Source: Malania oleifera
Lineage: Eukaryota > Streptophyta > Magnoliopsida > Santalales > Ximeniaceae
Reading direction: 5' to 3'
NCBI RefSeq assembly: GCF_029873635.1
Contig: NC_080428.1
Location: forward strand, 63,669,957-63,733,956
Length of the DNA: 64,000 nucleotides
Shown: piece by piece, positions 48,428 to 61,703 of the stretch
Position numbering within the stretch: position 1 is the first letter of the stretch
How the letters are laid out: the number at the start of each line of letters is the position of its first letter
Program-made: the position numbers and the translations under genes
Notes under the pieces: generated by a model
The model's database searches: none
Told to the model about the DNA's origin: nothing
The model's input: the letters and a program-made list of their open reading frames with translations, nothing else

Positions 48428-49590
48428 CAGGGTACCAGTGTCCATTGTGTTAAATCACCCGAGGTTTACCTCTCGTTTCTGGAAGAGCTTATAAGAAGCA
48501 CTGGGGATGAAGCTTACTTTTAGTATAGCGTTCCACCCCCAGACTAATGGACAGTCAGAGAGAACAATACAGATCTTGGAGGATATGTTATGGGCGTGCA
48601 TGTTAGACTTCGGTGGTGGTTGGATGTAGTTTCTACCACTAGTAGAGTTTGCCTATAACAATAGCTTCCAGGCCAGTATAGGGATGGCACCGTTCGAGGC
48701 TCTGTATGGTCAGAGGTATCGGTCTCCTCTGTGTTGGGATGAGGTGGATGAACGTCAAATGTTAGGACCTGAACTCGTGCAACAGGCGTCTAAGAAGGTG
48801 GGTTTGATCCGGGATAGGATTAAATTGGCTCAGAGTCGGCAGAAAAGTTACATGAATGTTCACCGCCGTGAGTTAGAGTTCAAGGTGGGGGGTAAGATAT
48901 TATTGAGGATCGCTCTAATGAAAGGAGTGATGAGATTCGGGAAGAAGGACAAGTTGAGCCGAGGTATATCGGACCATTCGAGGTTCTTGAGCGAGTGGAT
49001 CCGGTAGCCTACAGAATTACATTACCCCTATCGCTCTTGAGGATCCATGATGTGTTTCACGTATCCATGTTGAGGAGGTACGTGTTGGATCCTTCGCATG
49101 TTGTTACTTACGAGAACTTAGAAATTGGGGATACTTTAGCGTATGAGGAAGTACCCATTCATATTTTGAACCGTAAAGTTAAGAAGTTACGTACCAAGGA
49201 TATACCGTTAGTGAAGGTATTGTGGCAGAATCACGAGGTTGAGGAAGCTTCTTGGGAGTTGGAAACGGAGATATGCCGGAAGTATCTACAGTTGTTCTGA
49301 AAGGTAGCTTGGGTAATTGAGTTAGTTAAGTACGTGTATGTAATGCTGCTATTGTATTGTGATTGGTGGTTAGTCTTTGGGAGTGTGTGATATTGTGAAC
49401 TTCTGAGACAGTTTATGAATGTAACCATGGTATTCCTCCGCCGTAAGTGAGAGTATGTATATATTGTGACGGGGCTGCGTTGTAGCAGTCGTCGGCTTTT
49501 TCTAGAGTTGGGTATGTATATTTGGTTTTGGATGAGTTCGTAAATGAGAGATTACAAATTTCGAGGATGAAATTTTTGTAAGGACAACAT

Positions 49591-50189
49591 GTAATGCGGG
49601 TTGGCTTCATGCCGAAGGGTGTGACAACACCAGGTTACTTGATCATGTGTATGTGTGTGTTGAGAACTATATTGGAACTGTTTTTTGAAAATACTGGAAC
49701 TGTATTCAACTGTGTATATTTTATGTCATGATAACACTAATATGCCACACACCGATATAACCTGATTCTTCCTTACTGAGAGGTGTCTCACCCCTATCAT
49801 ATGTACATGTTTTCAGGTTCTTCAAGTAACCAGAACTAACGTCCTTGTGTTGGGAGCGTGGTGGTCGGGTTACTGCGTAGAGTACTAGTGTAAGTACTTG
49901 GACTGTAACAAGGTTGTCATTTTGGGTATTTGTTGGCACCCTGGTTTATGTTTTGTATTATGGAGCTTAGACTTTATTTGTATAGACTCTGGTATGGTAC
50001 CATGTATGTATATAAAGAACTTTTCTGCTATATATATGTCGTGTATGTGAATGTGTATAGGGTGTATGGGAACCCCACGAGGTCAGACCCTTATTCATTT
50101 TAGTATCATTTGGTGTTTTATATGATACAGGGACAAGTTATGTTACTACGCCACACCCTGGGTCCCATTGTCGGGTTCGGGGCGTGACA
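49591..50189 (+). repeat. 3' LTR sequence of chromovirus 1
   Basis: It matches the right-hand part of the 5' LTR from about 42645 on (ATGTAATGC...CATGCCGAAGGGTGTGAC) and ends CGGGTTCGGGGCGTGACA, the same terminus. It is preceded by the GAGGATGAAATTTTTGTAAG stretch that also precedes the 3' LTR of chromovirus 2. Confidence 0.85.
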
Positions 50190-50508
50190 AAAAAAGTCAG
50201 CCCAGTCTATTCACTCCACACCCGCTGAACCATCAGGAGTCGCCAGGGAAGAATTCCTTGCCTTCTAAAAGAAAATGGAGGATATGTTCAACCTACTCTT
50301 ACAGCAAAAGAGTGAGGAAGGGCATGTCCCCCACCAACAACAGGTGAGTCTTGATCCACCCAAGAAAATAAATAAACCAAAGGAAAGTGAGGAAAAAACC
50401 CACCTCAGTGAGAAGGCGAAAGACGCAAATAGCGTGGGTGTCAATGAGCAAAGATCCACCGAGTTGGAAGAAAGAATTAAGAAGATAGACCAAATTGAGT
50501 AGGTGATG

Positions 50509-52345
50509 TGTAAAAACCCGACCCTAGATAGGTATATTAAATAAATAAATAAAAAGAGAAGAAAAAATTTAAAAGGTAAAAATCAGCAGGGCTCATCAAC
50601 GAGGCTTCCTTTATCATCGACGAAACCTCTTATTTAGTTCGGCAACGAGATTTAGTAGCTCGTCGACGAGGAGATACCGAGAGATTTTGGGAAATTCTAA
50701 AATCTCAGGCTCATCAATGAGGCCACCTTGGCGTCGACGAACATTCTTCTGCGGCCCGTCGACGAGGACTTCATCTCGTCGACGAGTCTGGCTGGGTCAA
50801 AGGTCTATAAGTTGAATTTTCTATTACTTCATGGTTAAGAAATCTAAATCATCTCTCTCTCTCTCTCTTGAACTCAAACTCTCTCTCTAGGATTTCGGGT
50901 CTTCTATTGCCAGAATCAATGATTCGATGTTGCTACATGAATCAGGAGGAGAATCTCTTCGAGGATAGCGAATCAAAATTTCGTTTTGAGAATTTTCGAG
51001 TTTTGACCCAAAACCGAGGTAAGGCTCTGAATCAATTTTCGTTTCAGTAGATATGTAGAAAATAGGATTGTAAGGAAGTATTGTTCTTTGTTGTTTAGGT
51101 TTTGGAAACTCGGTTCGTAGTTTTGGAGTCGTAGAGTTCGTGTTTTGGTTTTCAAGTTAAAGATAAAGGGATTCTATTTATATCAGTTATTTTTTAAATC
51201 GGAATCGATAAACATGTAGTTTACAATTGTATGTATTATTTGGCTACTTATTTGGGAAAATTTATCGAGTGAAAATGCGAGATTTTCGGGTTACTATTTT
51301 AGGAAAAGTTAGGGGTTCGGGTATCATCTCTATTTTTGTTGGAAAATCGTATGTTGTATAAAACTATGATATTGAGATGACCGTACCTATATTTATATTA
51401 AAATATATTCTTGAAATGAAAACGATATGATCTTTTGCACACCAAATAAGTGTGGAATGAACTATTGTATGTAAATGTTCTAAGTTTTGTAAAATAGTGG
51501 TGACGGCTAATTACCGTAAGCCGAGAGGTATAGGAACATGAGTTCTAAAATTGTTCCAGGTTTTGTGAAATTTTTCACGTATCGGCTAATTACTGTGGGC
51601 AAACGACATGTCTCGACTAAATGCCGTGGTCGAGAGTGTTCGACTCTATATCCGAGGGTGTGAAATATCGTCTGTTTGTTCTGGTTGGTCATCGATGGGT
51701 GTGAGTTGACACCGTATTAGCAATGATATCGCTATGGGGCTTTGGCTAATGCTAGGTTATCAGGTGCTTCGTGTAATGCGGTCGATTTCGGCCGAAGAGT
51801 GTGACAGTATGTTTTATATCATATGTAATGGAGCTGGATTGTAAAAATACTGGAACTGTATCGTGTTATGTTTTATGTTAAAATAACACTTGCATGCCAC
51901 ACACTGATATAACTTATTTTCTTCCTTACTGAGAGGTGTCTCACCCTAATTATACAAATATTTTTTAAATCCTTCGAGTAGCTAAAACTAGCGTCCTAGC
52001 ATTCGGGAGTATGGTTGTCGGTTAGCTGCATATAGTATTTGTGTAAGTACTGATTTTGTAACCGGGTTGTCATTGTCAGGTTTTGTAGACACCCGGGGTA
52101 CGTACTGTATTTTGGAGCATAGACTTTAATTATGTATAAACTATGGTATGGTATGTTGTATGTATTATAAAGAACATTTTCGCTGCGTATGTGATGTGTA
52201 TGTATATGTATGTGTAGGGTGTACTTGTACCTCACGGGGTCAGACCCTCATTTGGTGTAGTATCATGTATGTTTTAATTTATACAGAGACTGGTTAGGTT
52301 ACTAAATTCACACATGGGGCCCATCCGCGGGTTTGGGGCATGACA
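50509..52345 (+). repeat. 5' LTR of chromovirus 2
   Basis: It opens TGTAAAAACCCGACCC and ends GGGTTTGGGGCATGACA. Four GTCGAC-centred palindromes lie between 50655 and 50785, then a GGTCTATAAG TATA-like site near 50804 and a (CT)9 tract near 50852. Confidence 0.92.
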
Positions 52346-54133
52346 ACTTGGTGTGAGAGCAAAACCAAGTTGTTAGGTCTTGTAAACTTGGTTAGGCGTG
52401 AATATGTGTATATACCAGAGTATAGGATGTAGGAAATGGGTAGAGTAGGTCGAGGGTTGTCTTGTAGCTAGACGAGGATTGATTGGTGGTGTTTTATGTT
52501 TTTCCTAGAATGATGATTTTGGTAAAATCATGGCAAACCATTAATAGTTTTGTGTCGGTGTGGTAGGACAGACCTGGACCTGTGAGAGCTGTAGTTAACA
52601 TGATTAGCTTTCAATGATTGTGTTAACTGTGTATGATATATGAATTCTAACCGAATCCTATCTTACTTTCAGAATAGAGCCTAAGGGTAACAACTTGGAT
52701 AGTGGTTCCGAGGGGACTGCGAGTGATGAGTCTCCTTTTGTGCCTCGGGGTTTGACGTGAGCATTCTCCTACTGCCACGGGTTGTACCATAGAGAGGTTC
52801 ACCAGCATGCACCCTCCAACGTTTATAGGGGGACCCGATCCGATAGTAGCAGAGAATTGGATGCAGAAGACCGAGAAGATATTGGAAGTTCTGCACTGCA
52901 CTAACCAGCAGAAGGTATCTATTTTACTTTCCAGCTGGCAGAAGATGCTAAAAGTTGGTGGACAAATGTGAGTCTACTGGAGAAATAGAGAGCTGGTCCA
53001 TCTGGTATGACTTGGAGCTGCTTTAAGGAGGTATTTTTTGAGAGATACTTCCTGGCTTCCACTCATGATGTGAAGGCTAATGAATTTTCGAGCTTGACTC
53101 GGGGAACCCTGACGGTGTAGAGATACGCTATCAGATATATTGAGCTATCTCATTTCGTGCCATATTTGATCTTGAACGAGTATGAGAAGACTCGAAGGTT
53201 CAAGAAGGGTATGAGGAAGGACATTTGCAGGCTTATGAGTATACTTCAGATTTGAGAGTTCTCTGTTCTGGTGAATAAAGCCACCATAGTTGAGGTTGAC
53301 CTCTAGGGGGATGAGGTGGAACAGGAATAGAAGCAGAGGCCAGAGGCCAGTATCTCTGTTCTCAAACTAGGCTTCGAGGGGACAAGTTATTATGTAAGGT
53401 TGCTACCAGGGCAGTAGTAGTGTAATGACAGGTTGGATTGGACGTCATACTGGGGTGGATTGGTTAGTCTCTAACTATGCGGTGATTAATTGTCGTAGGA
53501 AGTAAAGTAGGGTTCAAACCTCTTTGGTGAACAAGAGTCGAGTTCCGTGGATCGTTGTTGCGTTTCGACCCACAATTCTATCAGCTATAACATGCAAGAA
53601 GGTTCATTTTGGAGACTATCAAGGGTACCTAACTCGTGTCCAGGAACCACCACAGGATGAATCTGAACTTGAAAATATTCGAAGTGTCATAATTTTAGGG
53701 ATATTCCAGAGACTTAACCGATGTCACCCTCCTGATCATGGGGTGGAGTTCACTATTGAATTGCTACCAGGAAAGGCACCAATTTCTAGAGCTCCATACT
53801 GGATGGCTCCAGCGGAACTTAAGGAGTTAAAAGAGCAGTTGTAGGAACTACTACACAATGGCTTTATCATACCTAGTGTTTTGCCCTAGGGAGCTCCAGT
53901 GTTGTTCGTGAAGAAGAAAGATGGGTCAATGCAAATGTGCATTAATTACCATAAGATTAACAAGGTAAGAGTGAAGAATCAATACTTGTTGCCTCATATA
54001 GATGATCTATTTGACCAACTGCAGGGAACATAGGTCTTTTCGAAGATCAATCTTCGGTCAGGGTATCATCAGGTGAAAGTTAGGACGGAGGATGTTACGA
54101 AGATTGCCTTTCGAACTAGATACAGTCACTACG

Positions 54134-55127
54134 TGTAAGAACCCGAACCATGATAGGTTGTTAATTTATAAGAGATGGTAAAACGGTAATGACACAGGCT
54201 CATGACGAAGCCAGAGTTCATCGACGAAGGCCTCATATTTTGCGTCAACGAAGAGCAAGTGTTCGTCGACGAGGAGAAGCCGAGGGGTTTCATAAAAATA
54301 GAAATCCCAAGCTCATCAACGAGGTCATGGTCTTGTCGATAAGAAGACTATAAGGTCTTGTCAACGAGGGCACAATTCATCGACGAGAACTGTTGAGTCA
54401 AGGGTACAATAAATATCCATTTTCATTACTTCTCAGCCAAGAAATCTCATTTTCTCTCTCTATCTCTCTATAAACTCTCCATACACTTCCTCTCTCTAGA
54501 TTTCTTCACCGTTTATTGTCTAATTCGATGATCCGAAGTTACCACGAGGATCAATGAAGGATTCTCTACAAGTTCTGTAGATCAGAAACTCGTTTTGGAG
54601 ATTTTTGGGTTTTGACGAAAAATCGAGGTAAGGATCGTTTTCTTTTCGGATCTGGTAGTTAGGTAGAGAATGAAGTCATGAGTATATTCTATACTACCTT
54701 ACTGATATGTGTCTCACCCCTACTGTACGTACATTTTTACAGTTCCTTCAAGTAACCGAAACTAGCGTCCTTGTGTCGGAAGCGTAGTGGCTGGTGTACT
54801 GCGGGTAGCACTTGGGTAAGTGCTAGGACTTGTGTTTTGTGGGTTACGGGTTTTTGGGGATAATGGGGGGCATCCAGTTGTACAATGGATGAGGACCTTG
54901 TTATGCTCCTGTCTAGACTCTGGTAATGTACCATGGTATGTATAGAATGACCTTTTTCATGTGCCGTAATATTCCGGGTGTTTAGAATGTTATAGGGTGC
55001 CTGTAACCCCACGGGGTCGAACCCTCACTCCTTTTACTGGTATCTTTTGGATGTTTGGTTGGGATACAGAGACATGTTAGGTTACATTCTCACCCCTGGG
55101 TCCCATTTCCGGGTTCGGAGCATGACA
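54134..55127 (+). mobile_element. Solo LTR (short chromovirus-LTR type) inside the reverse transcriptase of chromovirus 2
   Basis: It opens TGTAAGAACCCGAACCATGA and ends GGGTTCGGAGCATGACA, 994 bp. Flanks CTACG (54129-54133) and CTATG (55128-55132) form a near-perfect target duplication. Its ends match the LTRs of chromoviruses 1 and 2 but it is about half their length. The CGTCGACGAG-type cluster and an AATAAATA TATA-like site are present at 54200-54415. Confidence 0.88.
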
Positions 55128-57860
55128 CTATGAGTTTCTAGTCATGCCTTTTGGGTTGACTAACACTTCGGCAGTATTTATGGACCTAATGAACAAGGTT
55201 TTCCATGAATACCTGGATCAGTTTGTAGTGGTGTTTATCGACGATATTCTAGTATATTCTAAGAGTTTAGAAGAGCACGAAAACCATCTGAGGTTGGTAC
55301 TTCCTGTACTACGGGAAAATAAATTGTATGCCAAGTTGAAGAAATGTGAGTTCTGGTTGAAGCAGATCGCATTTCTTGGCCATGTGTGGTATCTTAGTTG
55401 ATCCAGGTAAGATAGAAGCAGTGGTTGACTGGGTGAAACCGAAGAGCATGCAAAATGTTCGGAGTTTCCTAGGACTGGCTAGGTATTACCGGCGGTTTGC
55501 GTAGGGATTCTTTAAGTTATCTGGCCCTCTGACATGGTTGATGGGGAAGGGTGTGAGATTTGATTGGACTGACAAGTGCAAGTAGAGTTTCCAAGAGTTG
55601 AAACACCGACTGGTCACTGCTCCGGTTTTAACCACCCCACTTGGGGACAGTGGTTTTGTGATTTATAGCGACGCATCACTGAAGGGTTTTGGATGTGTAC
55701 TGATGCAACAGGGGAAAGTAATTGCTTATGCTTCTCGGCAACTCAAGGAGTACGAGAAGAATTACGCTATGCATGATTTGGAGTTGGCGACACTAGTAAA
55801 TGCTTGAAGATCTAAAGACACTACTTATATGGTGAACAGTGTGAGATCTTCACGGACCACAAAAGCCTCAAATATTTTTTTACACAAAAGGAGTTGCACG
55901 TGAGGTAGAGAAGGTGGTTGGAATTGATCAAGGACTACAATTGCACCATCAACTATCATCCAAGGAAAGCCAACGTGGTAGCCAATGTGTTAAGTTGGAA
56001 GTCAGAGAACGCGTCAGTATCTGCAGTAGTAGGTTAGCATCATATCAAACGGGATCTGGAGAGTCTTGGCATGGAGTTGGTGAATGGTAATCTTCAGGCT
56101 TTCATTGCCAGCTTGGTGATCCAGCCGACGTTATTTGAGAGGATTAAAGCCGCGCAAGCAAGTAATGTGGAGTTAGTTGAGACCATGGAGAAAGTGCAGC
56201 AAGGGTTGGCTGCAGATTTTAACATCTCTGAGGGAGGTGTATTAAGGTTTGGAAACAGACTATGTGTTCCAAACGATGAGGGGATAAAGTGGATGATCCT
56301 GGAAGAGGCGCATCATTCTTTGTATACGGTACATCTGGGTAGTATGAAGATGTATTGAGATTTGTAGGAGTTCTTCTGGTGAAGTGGCATGAAACGGGAG
56401 ATTTCCTGGTTCGTGGAGCAGTTTCTAACGTGTCAGTAGGTGAAAGTTGAACATCAGAGGCTGGTAGGGCCATTGTAGCCATTGAGTATTCCAGAGTGGA
56501 AATGGGAGCATATTTCCATAGATTTTGTCACCAAGTTTCCACCAGTGCCACACCGGCAGAATGCAATCTGGGTAATCATGGACTGGTTGACTAAATTTGC
56601 TCACTTTGTATCGATGAAGGTTAACTACTCCTTAAGTAGGCTAGCTGATCTATACGTGCAGGAGATACTTAGAATGTACGGAGTACCGCGGTGTACATTG
56701 TTTCAGATTGAGACCTGAGATTCACTTCTCGATTTTGGAAGTGCTTGCAGGAAGCACTAGGGATGAAGCTTCTTTTAGTACATCATTCCACCCACAGACT
56801 GATGGACAGTCAAAGAGGATGATACAGATCTTGGAGGATATGTTAAGGGCTTGTGTATTAGACTTCGGTGGTAGTTGGATTCAATTTCTAGCATTGGTGG
56901 AGTTTGCCTATAACAACAACTTCCAAGCTAGTATTGGTATGGCACTGTTCGAAGTATTGTATAGTCATAGATGCAAGTCTCCTCTATACTAGGATGAGGT
57001 TGGTGAACAGCAGATATTGGGGCCCGAACTTGTACAACAGGCTTCTGAGAAGGTCAGATTGATCAGGGATAGGAATAAATCAGCTCAGAGTTGGCAGAAG
57101 AGTTACACAGATGTTCTCTGTCATGAGTTGGAATTCAAGGTTGGGGGTAATATATTCCTAAGAATCGCTCCGATGAAAGGGGTGATTAGATTCGGGAAGA
57201 AGGGCAAGCTGAGCTTGAGGTATATCGGACCATTTGAGGTACTGGAACGAGTGGGTCCGGTGGCCTATAGGATTGCACTACCCCCAGCGCTCTCGAGGAT
57301 CCATGATGTGTTCCACGTATCCATATTGAGGAGGTATGTGTCGAATCCATCGCATGTGATTAGTTATGAATCTTTAAAGATTGGGGATGCTTTGGTGTAT
57401 GAGGAGATACTTGTCCAGATTCTGGATCATAAAGTTCAAAAGTTAAGTACCAAGGAGATACCGTTAGTGAAGGTATTGTGGCGGATTCACGTGGTTGAGA
57501 AAGCTTCTTGGGAGTTAGAGACAGAAATACGTTAGAAATATCCACAGTTGTTCTGAGCAGTAGTTTTGATAGCAGGATCGGTATGGGTATGTATGTATGT
57601 GATATATTTTGTTATTGTAGTAATGTTGTGTGGTTTGTCTCTAGGAGAGTGTGTGATATTATGAGCTCCTGAGACAGTGTATGTATGTAACTACGATATT
57701 CCTCCGTCATAAGTGAGGGTATGTATGTATTTGGGACTGGGCTGCTATGTGGGTGGTCGTTGGCTTTTTCTAGAGTCGGGTATGCATTTGGTTATGTAGT
57801 TGAGTTGGTAAATATGAAATTAAAAATTTTGAGGATGAAATTTTTGTAAGGAGGGGAGGT

Positions 57861-58196
57861 TGTAAGAACCTGGCTCGAGATAGGTATATTAAATAAATAA
57901 GAAAAGAGAAGAAAAAATTTAAAAGGTAAAAATTAGCAGGGCTCGTCGACAAGGTTTCCTTTCTCGTCAACGAAGCCTCTTGTTTAGCTCGGTGACGAGA
58001 TTTAGTAGGTTGTTGACGAGGAGATACCGAGATATTTTGGGAAATTCTAAAATCTCAGGCTCGTCAACGAGGACACCTTGGCATCAATGAACTTCCTTCT
58101 GCAACCCGTCGATGAGGACTCCGTTTCGTCGACAAGTCTAGCTGGGTCAAAGGTCTATAAGTTGAATTTTCCATTGCTTCATGGTTAAGAAATCTA

Positions 58197-58276
<80 letters not shown>

Positions 58277-59744
58277 CCCAGATTTCGGGCTGTCTGTTTC
58301 CGAAATCAACGATCCGACATTGCTACGTGGATCAAAAGGAAAATCTCTTCTAGGATAGCGGATCAGAATTTCATTTCGAGGATTTTCAGGTTTTGACCTA
58401 AAACCGAGGTAGGGCTTTGAATCCGTTTTCGTTTCGGTAGATATGTAAAGAATATGATTGTAAGGAAGTATTGTTCTTTGTTGTTTAGATTTTGGAAACT
58501 CAGTTCGTAGTTTTGGAGCAGTAGAGTTCGTGTTTTGGTTTCGGGTTAAAGGTAAAGGGATTTTGTTTATATCAATTATTTTTAAAATCGGAATCATGTA
58601 GTTTACAATTGTATGTATGATTTGGCTACTTATTTGAGAAAATCTATCGAGTGAAAATGCAAAATTTTTGGGTTACTTTTTTGGGAAAAGTTTGGGGTTC
58701 GGGTATCATCTCTATTTTTGTTAGAAAATCGTATGTTGCATAAAACTGTGATATTGAGATGACCGTACCTATATTTGTATTAAACTTTATTCTTGAAATG
58801 AACACTATATGATTTGTTGTATACCAAGTAAGTGTAGAATGAACTGTTGTATGTAAATGTTCCAGGTTTTGTGAAACAGCGGTGATGGCTAATTACCATA
58901 AGCTGAGAGGTATAGGAACATGAGTTCCAAAATTGTTCTAGGTTTTGTGAAATTTGCCACGTCTCGGCTAATTACCATGGGAAAACGCCATGTCTCGGCT
59001 AAATACCATGGGCGAGAGTGTCCGGCTCTATTTCCGAGAGTGTGAAATATCGCCTATTTGTTTCGGTTGGTCACCGATGGGTGTGAGTTGACACTATATT
59101 AGAAATGATATCGCTATGGGGCTTTGGTTAATACTAGGTTATTAGGTGCTTTATGTAATGTGGCCGGTTTTGGCCGAAGCGTGTGACGACACTGATCTTA
59201 TGTTTTGTATCGTATGTATTCGAACTAGATTGTGAAAACACTGGAACTGTATCGTGTTATGTTTTATGCTGAAATAACACTTGTATGCCACACACTGATA
59301 TAACCTGTTTTCTTCCTTACTGAGAAGTGTCTCACCTTGATTATACAAATATTTTTTAGGTCCTTTGAGTAGCCAAAACTAGCGTCCTAGCGTTCGAGAG
59401 CATGGTTGTCAATTAGCTGCGTATAGTATTTGTGTAAGTACTGATTTTGTAACCGGGTTGTCATTGTCGGGTTTTGTAGACACCCGGGGTACGTACTATA
59501 TTTTGGAACGTAGACTTTAATTATGTATAGACTCTAGTATGGTACGTTGTATGTATTAGAAAGAACATTTCCGATGCGTATGTGATGTGTATGTAAATGT
59601 ATATCAATGTGTATAGGGTGTACGTGTACCCCACGGGGTCGGATCCTCATTCGGTGTAGTATCATGTATGTTTTAATTGATACAGAGACAAGTTAGGTTA
59701 CTAAATTCACACTTGGTGCCCATCCACGGGTTCAGGGAGTGACA
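57861..59744 (+). repeat. 3' LTR of chromovirus 2
   Basis: Partner of 50509-52345, opening TGTAAGAACCTGGCTCGAGA right after the polypurine tract and ending CAGGGAGTGACA. Its greater length is mostly an expanded (CT)n tract at 58202-58274. Confidence 0.92.
58202..58274. repeat. (CT)36 microsatellite in the 3' LTR of chromovirus 2
   Basis: About 36 CT units where the 5' LTR has about nine. Both strands give spurious open frames (Leu-Ser or Arg-Glu runs). It lies just after the predicted TATA box, so in the transcribed leader of the LTR. Confidence 0.95.
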
Positions 59745-60730
59745 TAATGAAAGAAGGCAGGACCAATCCCTTCTACAGGGAAGCCTCTCTAAGATCTACA
59801 GAGCCTCCATTCACCAAAAAAGTGATAGAGGTCCTGCTACCCAGCAAATTCAAAATGCCGACCTTTGAAAGGTACAAGGTTTGTCCAACCCGATCGATCA
59901 TCTGGACACCTTCAGGGTGTTGATGCAATTGCAAGGCGCACCTGATGTCATCATGTGCCAAGCTTTTACAGCAACTCTAAAAGGTAGTGCCAGGGATTGG
60001 TACCAAACCCTACAACCTGAATCAATCGGTTCCTTCTCAGTGATGGAGCAGCTGTTCACCGGCCACTTCCTCAGTATTCGGAGGATCGTCAAAACATTAG
60101 CCCATCTAATGAGCATGGTTTAGGGAGAAAGGGAGACACTAAAAAAGTTCATGCACCATTTCAACACTACGACCCTAGAGATCCGCAACCTAGATATAGG
60201 GGTGGCTTTAGAGGCTCTGACCACGGCCCTCCAGCCTGGAAATTTCCTATATTCACTGGGGAAGAAGCTACCGACTGATATGGGTGAACTGATGGCCAGA
60301 GCACAGAAGTACATCAACTTGGAAGAAATTATGGACACCAGGGGAAATCGAATCGAGTTGAAAAGGAAAGGTGGTAGCCGAGAGAATAGCAAACCTTCCA
60401 AACTCGTGAAGAGACAGGAGACCACCGCGCTGCACACTAGCTCTAAGATGAGAGGGAAACCCAATAGGTTCCCCACCTATACACTACTAAATGCACCACA
60501 GATTGACGTGTTGATGCATATAAGAAAGAAGGAATATGTCTCGTGGCCCAAACCTATGCGAACCACCTCATATAAACGGAACATGTCCAAGTTCTATCAA
60601 TTCCATAAGGATCACGAGCACGATACAGAAGAATGTATTCAGTTGAAGAACCAAATTGAAGCCTTGATAAAAAAAGGGATACTTGTCAAGATTCATAAAG
60701 AAGGGAGATCGACAAGGGGAAACTCGTAAG
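59745..60730 (+). mobile_element. gag region of the Tat element
   Basis: 59881-60123 reads NPIDHLDTFRVLMQLQGAPD and GSARDWYQTLQPESIGSFS, the retrotransposon gag capsid core of the Tat lineage. 60151-60729 continues with MARAQKYINLEEIMDTRG and FHKDHEHDTEECIQLKNQIE, the conserved gag end. The earlier part of gag lies at 50195-50508 (MEDMFNLLLQQKSEEGH region), before chromovirus 2. Confidence 0.8.
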
Positions 60731-61700
60731 TAGAAGAGGCCGAATGGGGACGAGAAGGAGGAACAAATCATAGGAGAAATCGTGGTGATCTTTGGAGGGT
60801 CCGCTAGTGGCGGAGACAGCGGAGGTGCTCGCAAAAGATATGCAAAATAGGTACTCTCAACAGAGAAAAGGGAATGAAGCGGCAAAAGGAAAAAAAAAAA
60901 AAAAAAAGATGATGTTATCGTATTTGATAGTGAAGATGAAGAAGGAGTGCGACAACCATATGACAATGCTCTAGTAGTCTCCCTGCTGGTGGCAACTTAC
61001 AAAGTGAGGCATGTGTTGATAGATAATGGGAGCTTAGCCAACATTATGTTCTAGTCGGTGCTCGAGGGGATTAAGATCAGTAGGGAATGACTCAAGCCAA
61101 ATCTCCACCCCCCTGGTCGGGTTCGGAGGAGATGCAGTACATCCCGTGAAAACTATTACACTCCTGGTAACAATGGTGACAGCCCCATAGAAAATCACTT
61201 CGTTAACGGATTTCCTGGTGGTCGATCGGCCATCAGTGTACAATATCATATTAGGCTCCCATTGCTCAATGCCGCTCAAGCCGTAACATCCACGTATCAT
61301 CTCAAGATGAAATTCCCTGCTCTACACGGGACAGGGATGGTTAAGGGAGATAAAGCAATGGCTTGGAATTGCTACATAATGGCTCTGAAAGGTAAGACGG
61401 AAATAAGAGAGACCTTAACTGTAGAATACCTGGAGGTGAGGGGAGAATACCCTCAAATTAGCACGTTGGATGAAGACCTCACATGCGTACCTATAAATGG
61501 CGATTAGGAGAGGTGCGTGCAGATCGGGAGCCACATGCCTAACGCTTTGAGAGCATAACTAAGTGAGCTACTAAGTGAGTTCGTAGATGTGTTCGCTTAG
61601 TGGGCCAAAGATATGCCGAGTATTGACCCTGCAATTATGGAGCACAGGTTGCAGGTAGACCCCCAACCACAAGCCCGTAAAGTAGAAGAAGAGGAGCTTT
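60731..61700 (+). mobile_element. Linker and protease region of the Tat element
   Basis: About 60930-61260 shows protease-type words (VLIDNGS-like near 61015-61035, then RPSVYNIILG-like near 61225-61255). 61262-61507 reads LNAAQAVTSTYHLKMKFPAL, the usual segment between protease and reverse transcriptase in Tat elements. A 20-bp A run sits near 60888-60907. Confidence 0.65.
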
Positions 61701-61703
61701 GGG

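Larger units (their letters stand above)
41460..50189 (+). mobile_element. Tekay/Del-like chromovirus 1 (Ty3/gypsy), broken, inserted in Tat gag
   Basis: 5' LTR 41460-43218, a tRNA-iMet-type primer-binding site at 43221-43232, and an internal region followed by 3' LTR sequence (about 49590-50189). An AAAAA target duplication fits both sides (41455-41459, 50190-50194), although it lies in an A run. Internal order is gag remnant (about 43550-43900), protease with DVILGMDWL (43912-44178), reverse transcriptase with [18 protein letters not shown] (44179-45222), RNase H (to about 45500), the zinc-binding integrase start (45590-45950), the integrase core, and a chromodomain-like end with LVKVLWQNHEVEEASWELE (about 49140-49297). 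A solo LTR interrupts integrase. The element carries multiple breaks. Confidence 0.9.
50509..59744 (+). mobile_element. Tekay/Del-like chromovirus 2 (Ty3/gypsy), broken, inserted in Tat gag
   Basis: Two full-size LTRs (50509-52345 and 57861-59744) differ by several percent by eye. TGATG (50504-50508) and TAATG (59745-59749) form a near-perfect target duplication. The primer-binding region follows the 5' LTR (CTTGGTGTGAGAGC). The polypurine tract AAGGAGGGGAGGT is at 57848-57860. Internal order is gag (about 52680-53330, with RYFLASTHDVKANEF-like and YEKTRRFKKGMRKDI), protease, reverse transcriptase (53700-54133 and 55128-55400, split by a solo LTR), RNase H (55600-55880), integrase (56070-57000) and a chromodomain-like end (57380-57535). 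It carries multiple breaks. It is a sister of chromovirus 1. Confidence 0.92.

Noticed and set aside
58064-58597. Long - strand open frame with an Arg-Glu run, and its + strand Leu-Ser partner
   Set aside because: Both are translations of the (CT)n microsatellite and its LTR flanks; no domain.
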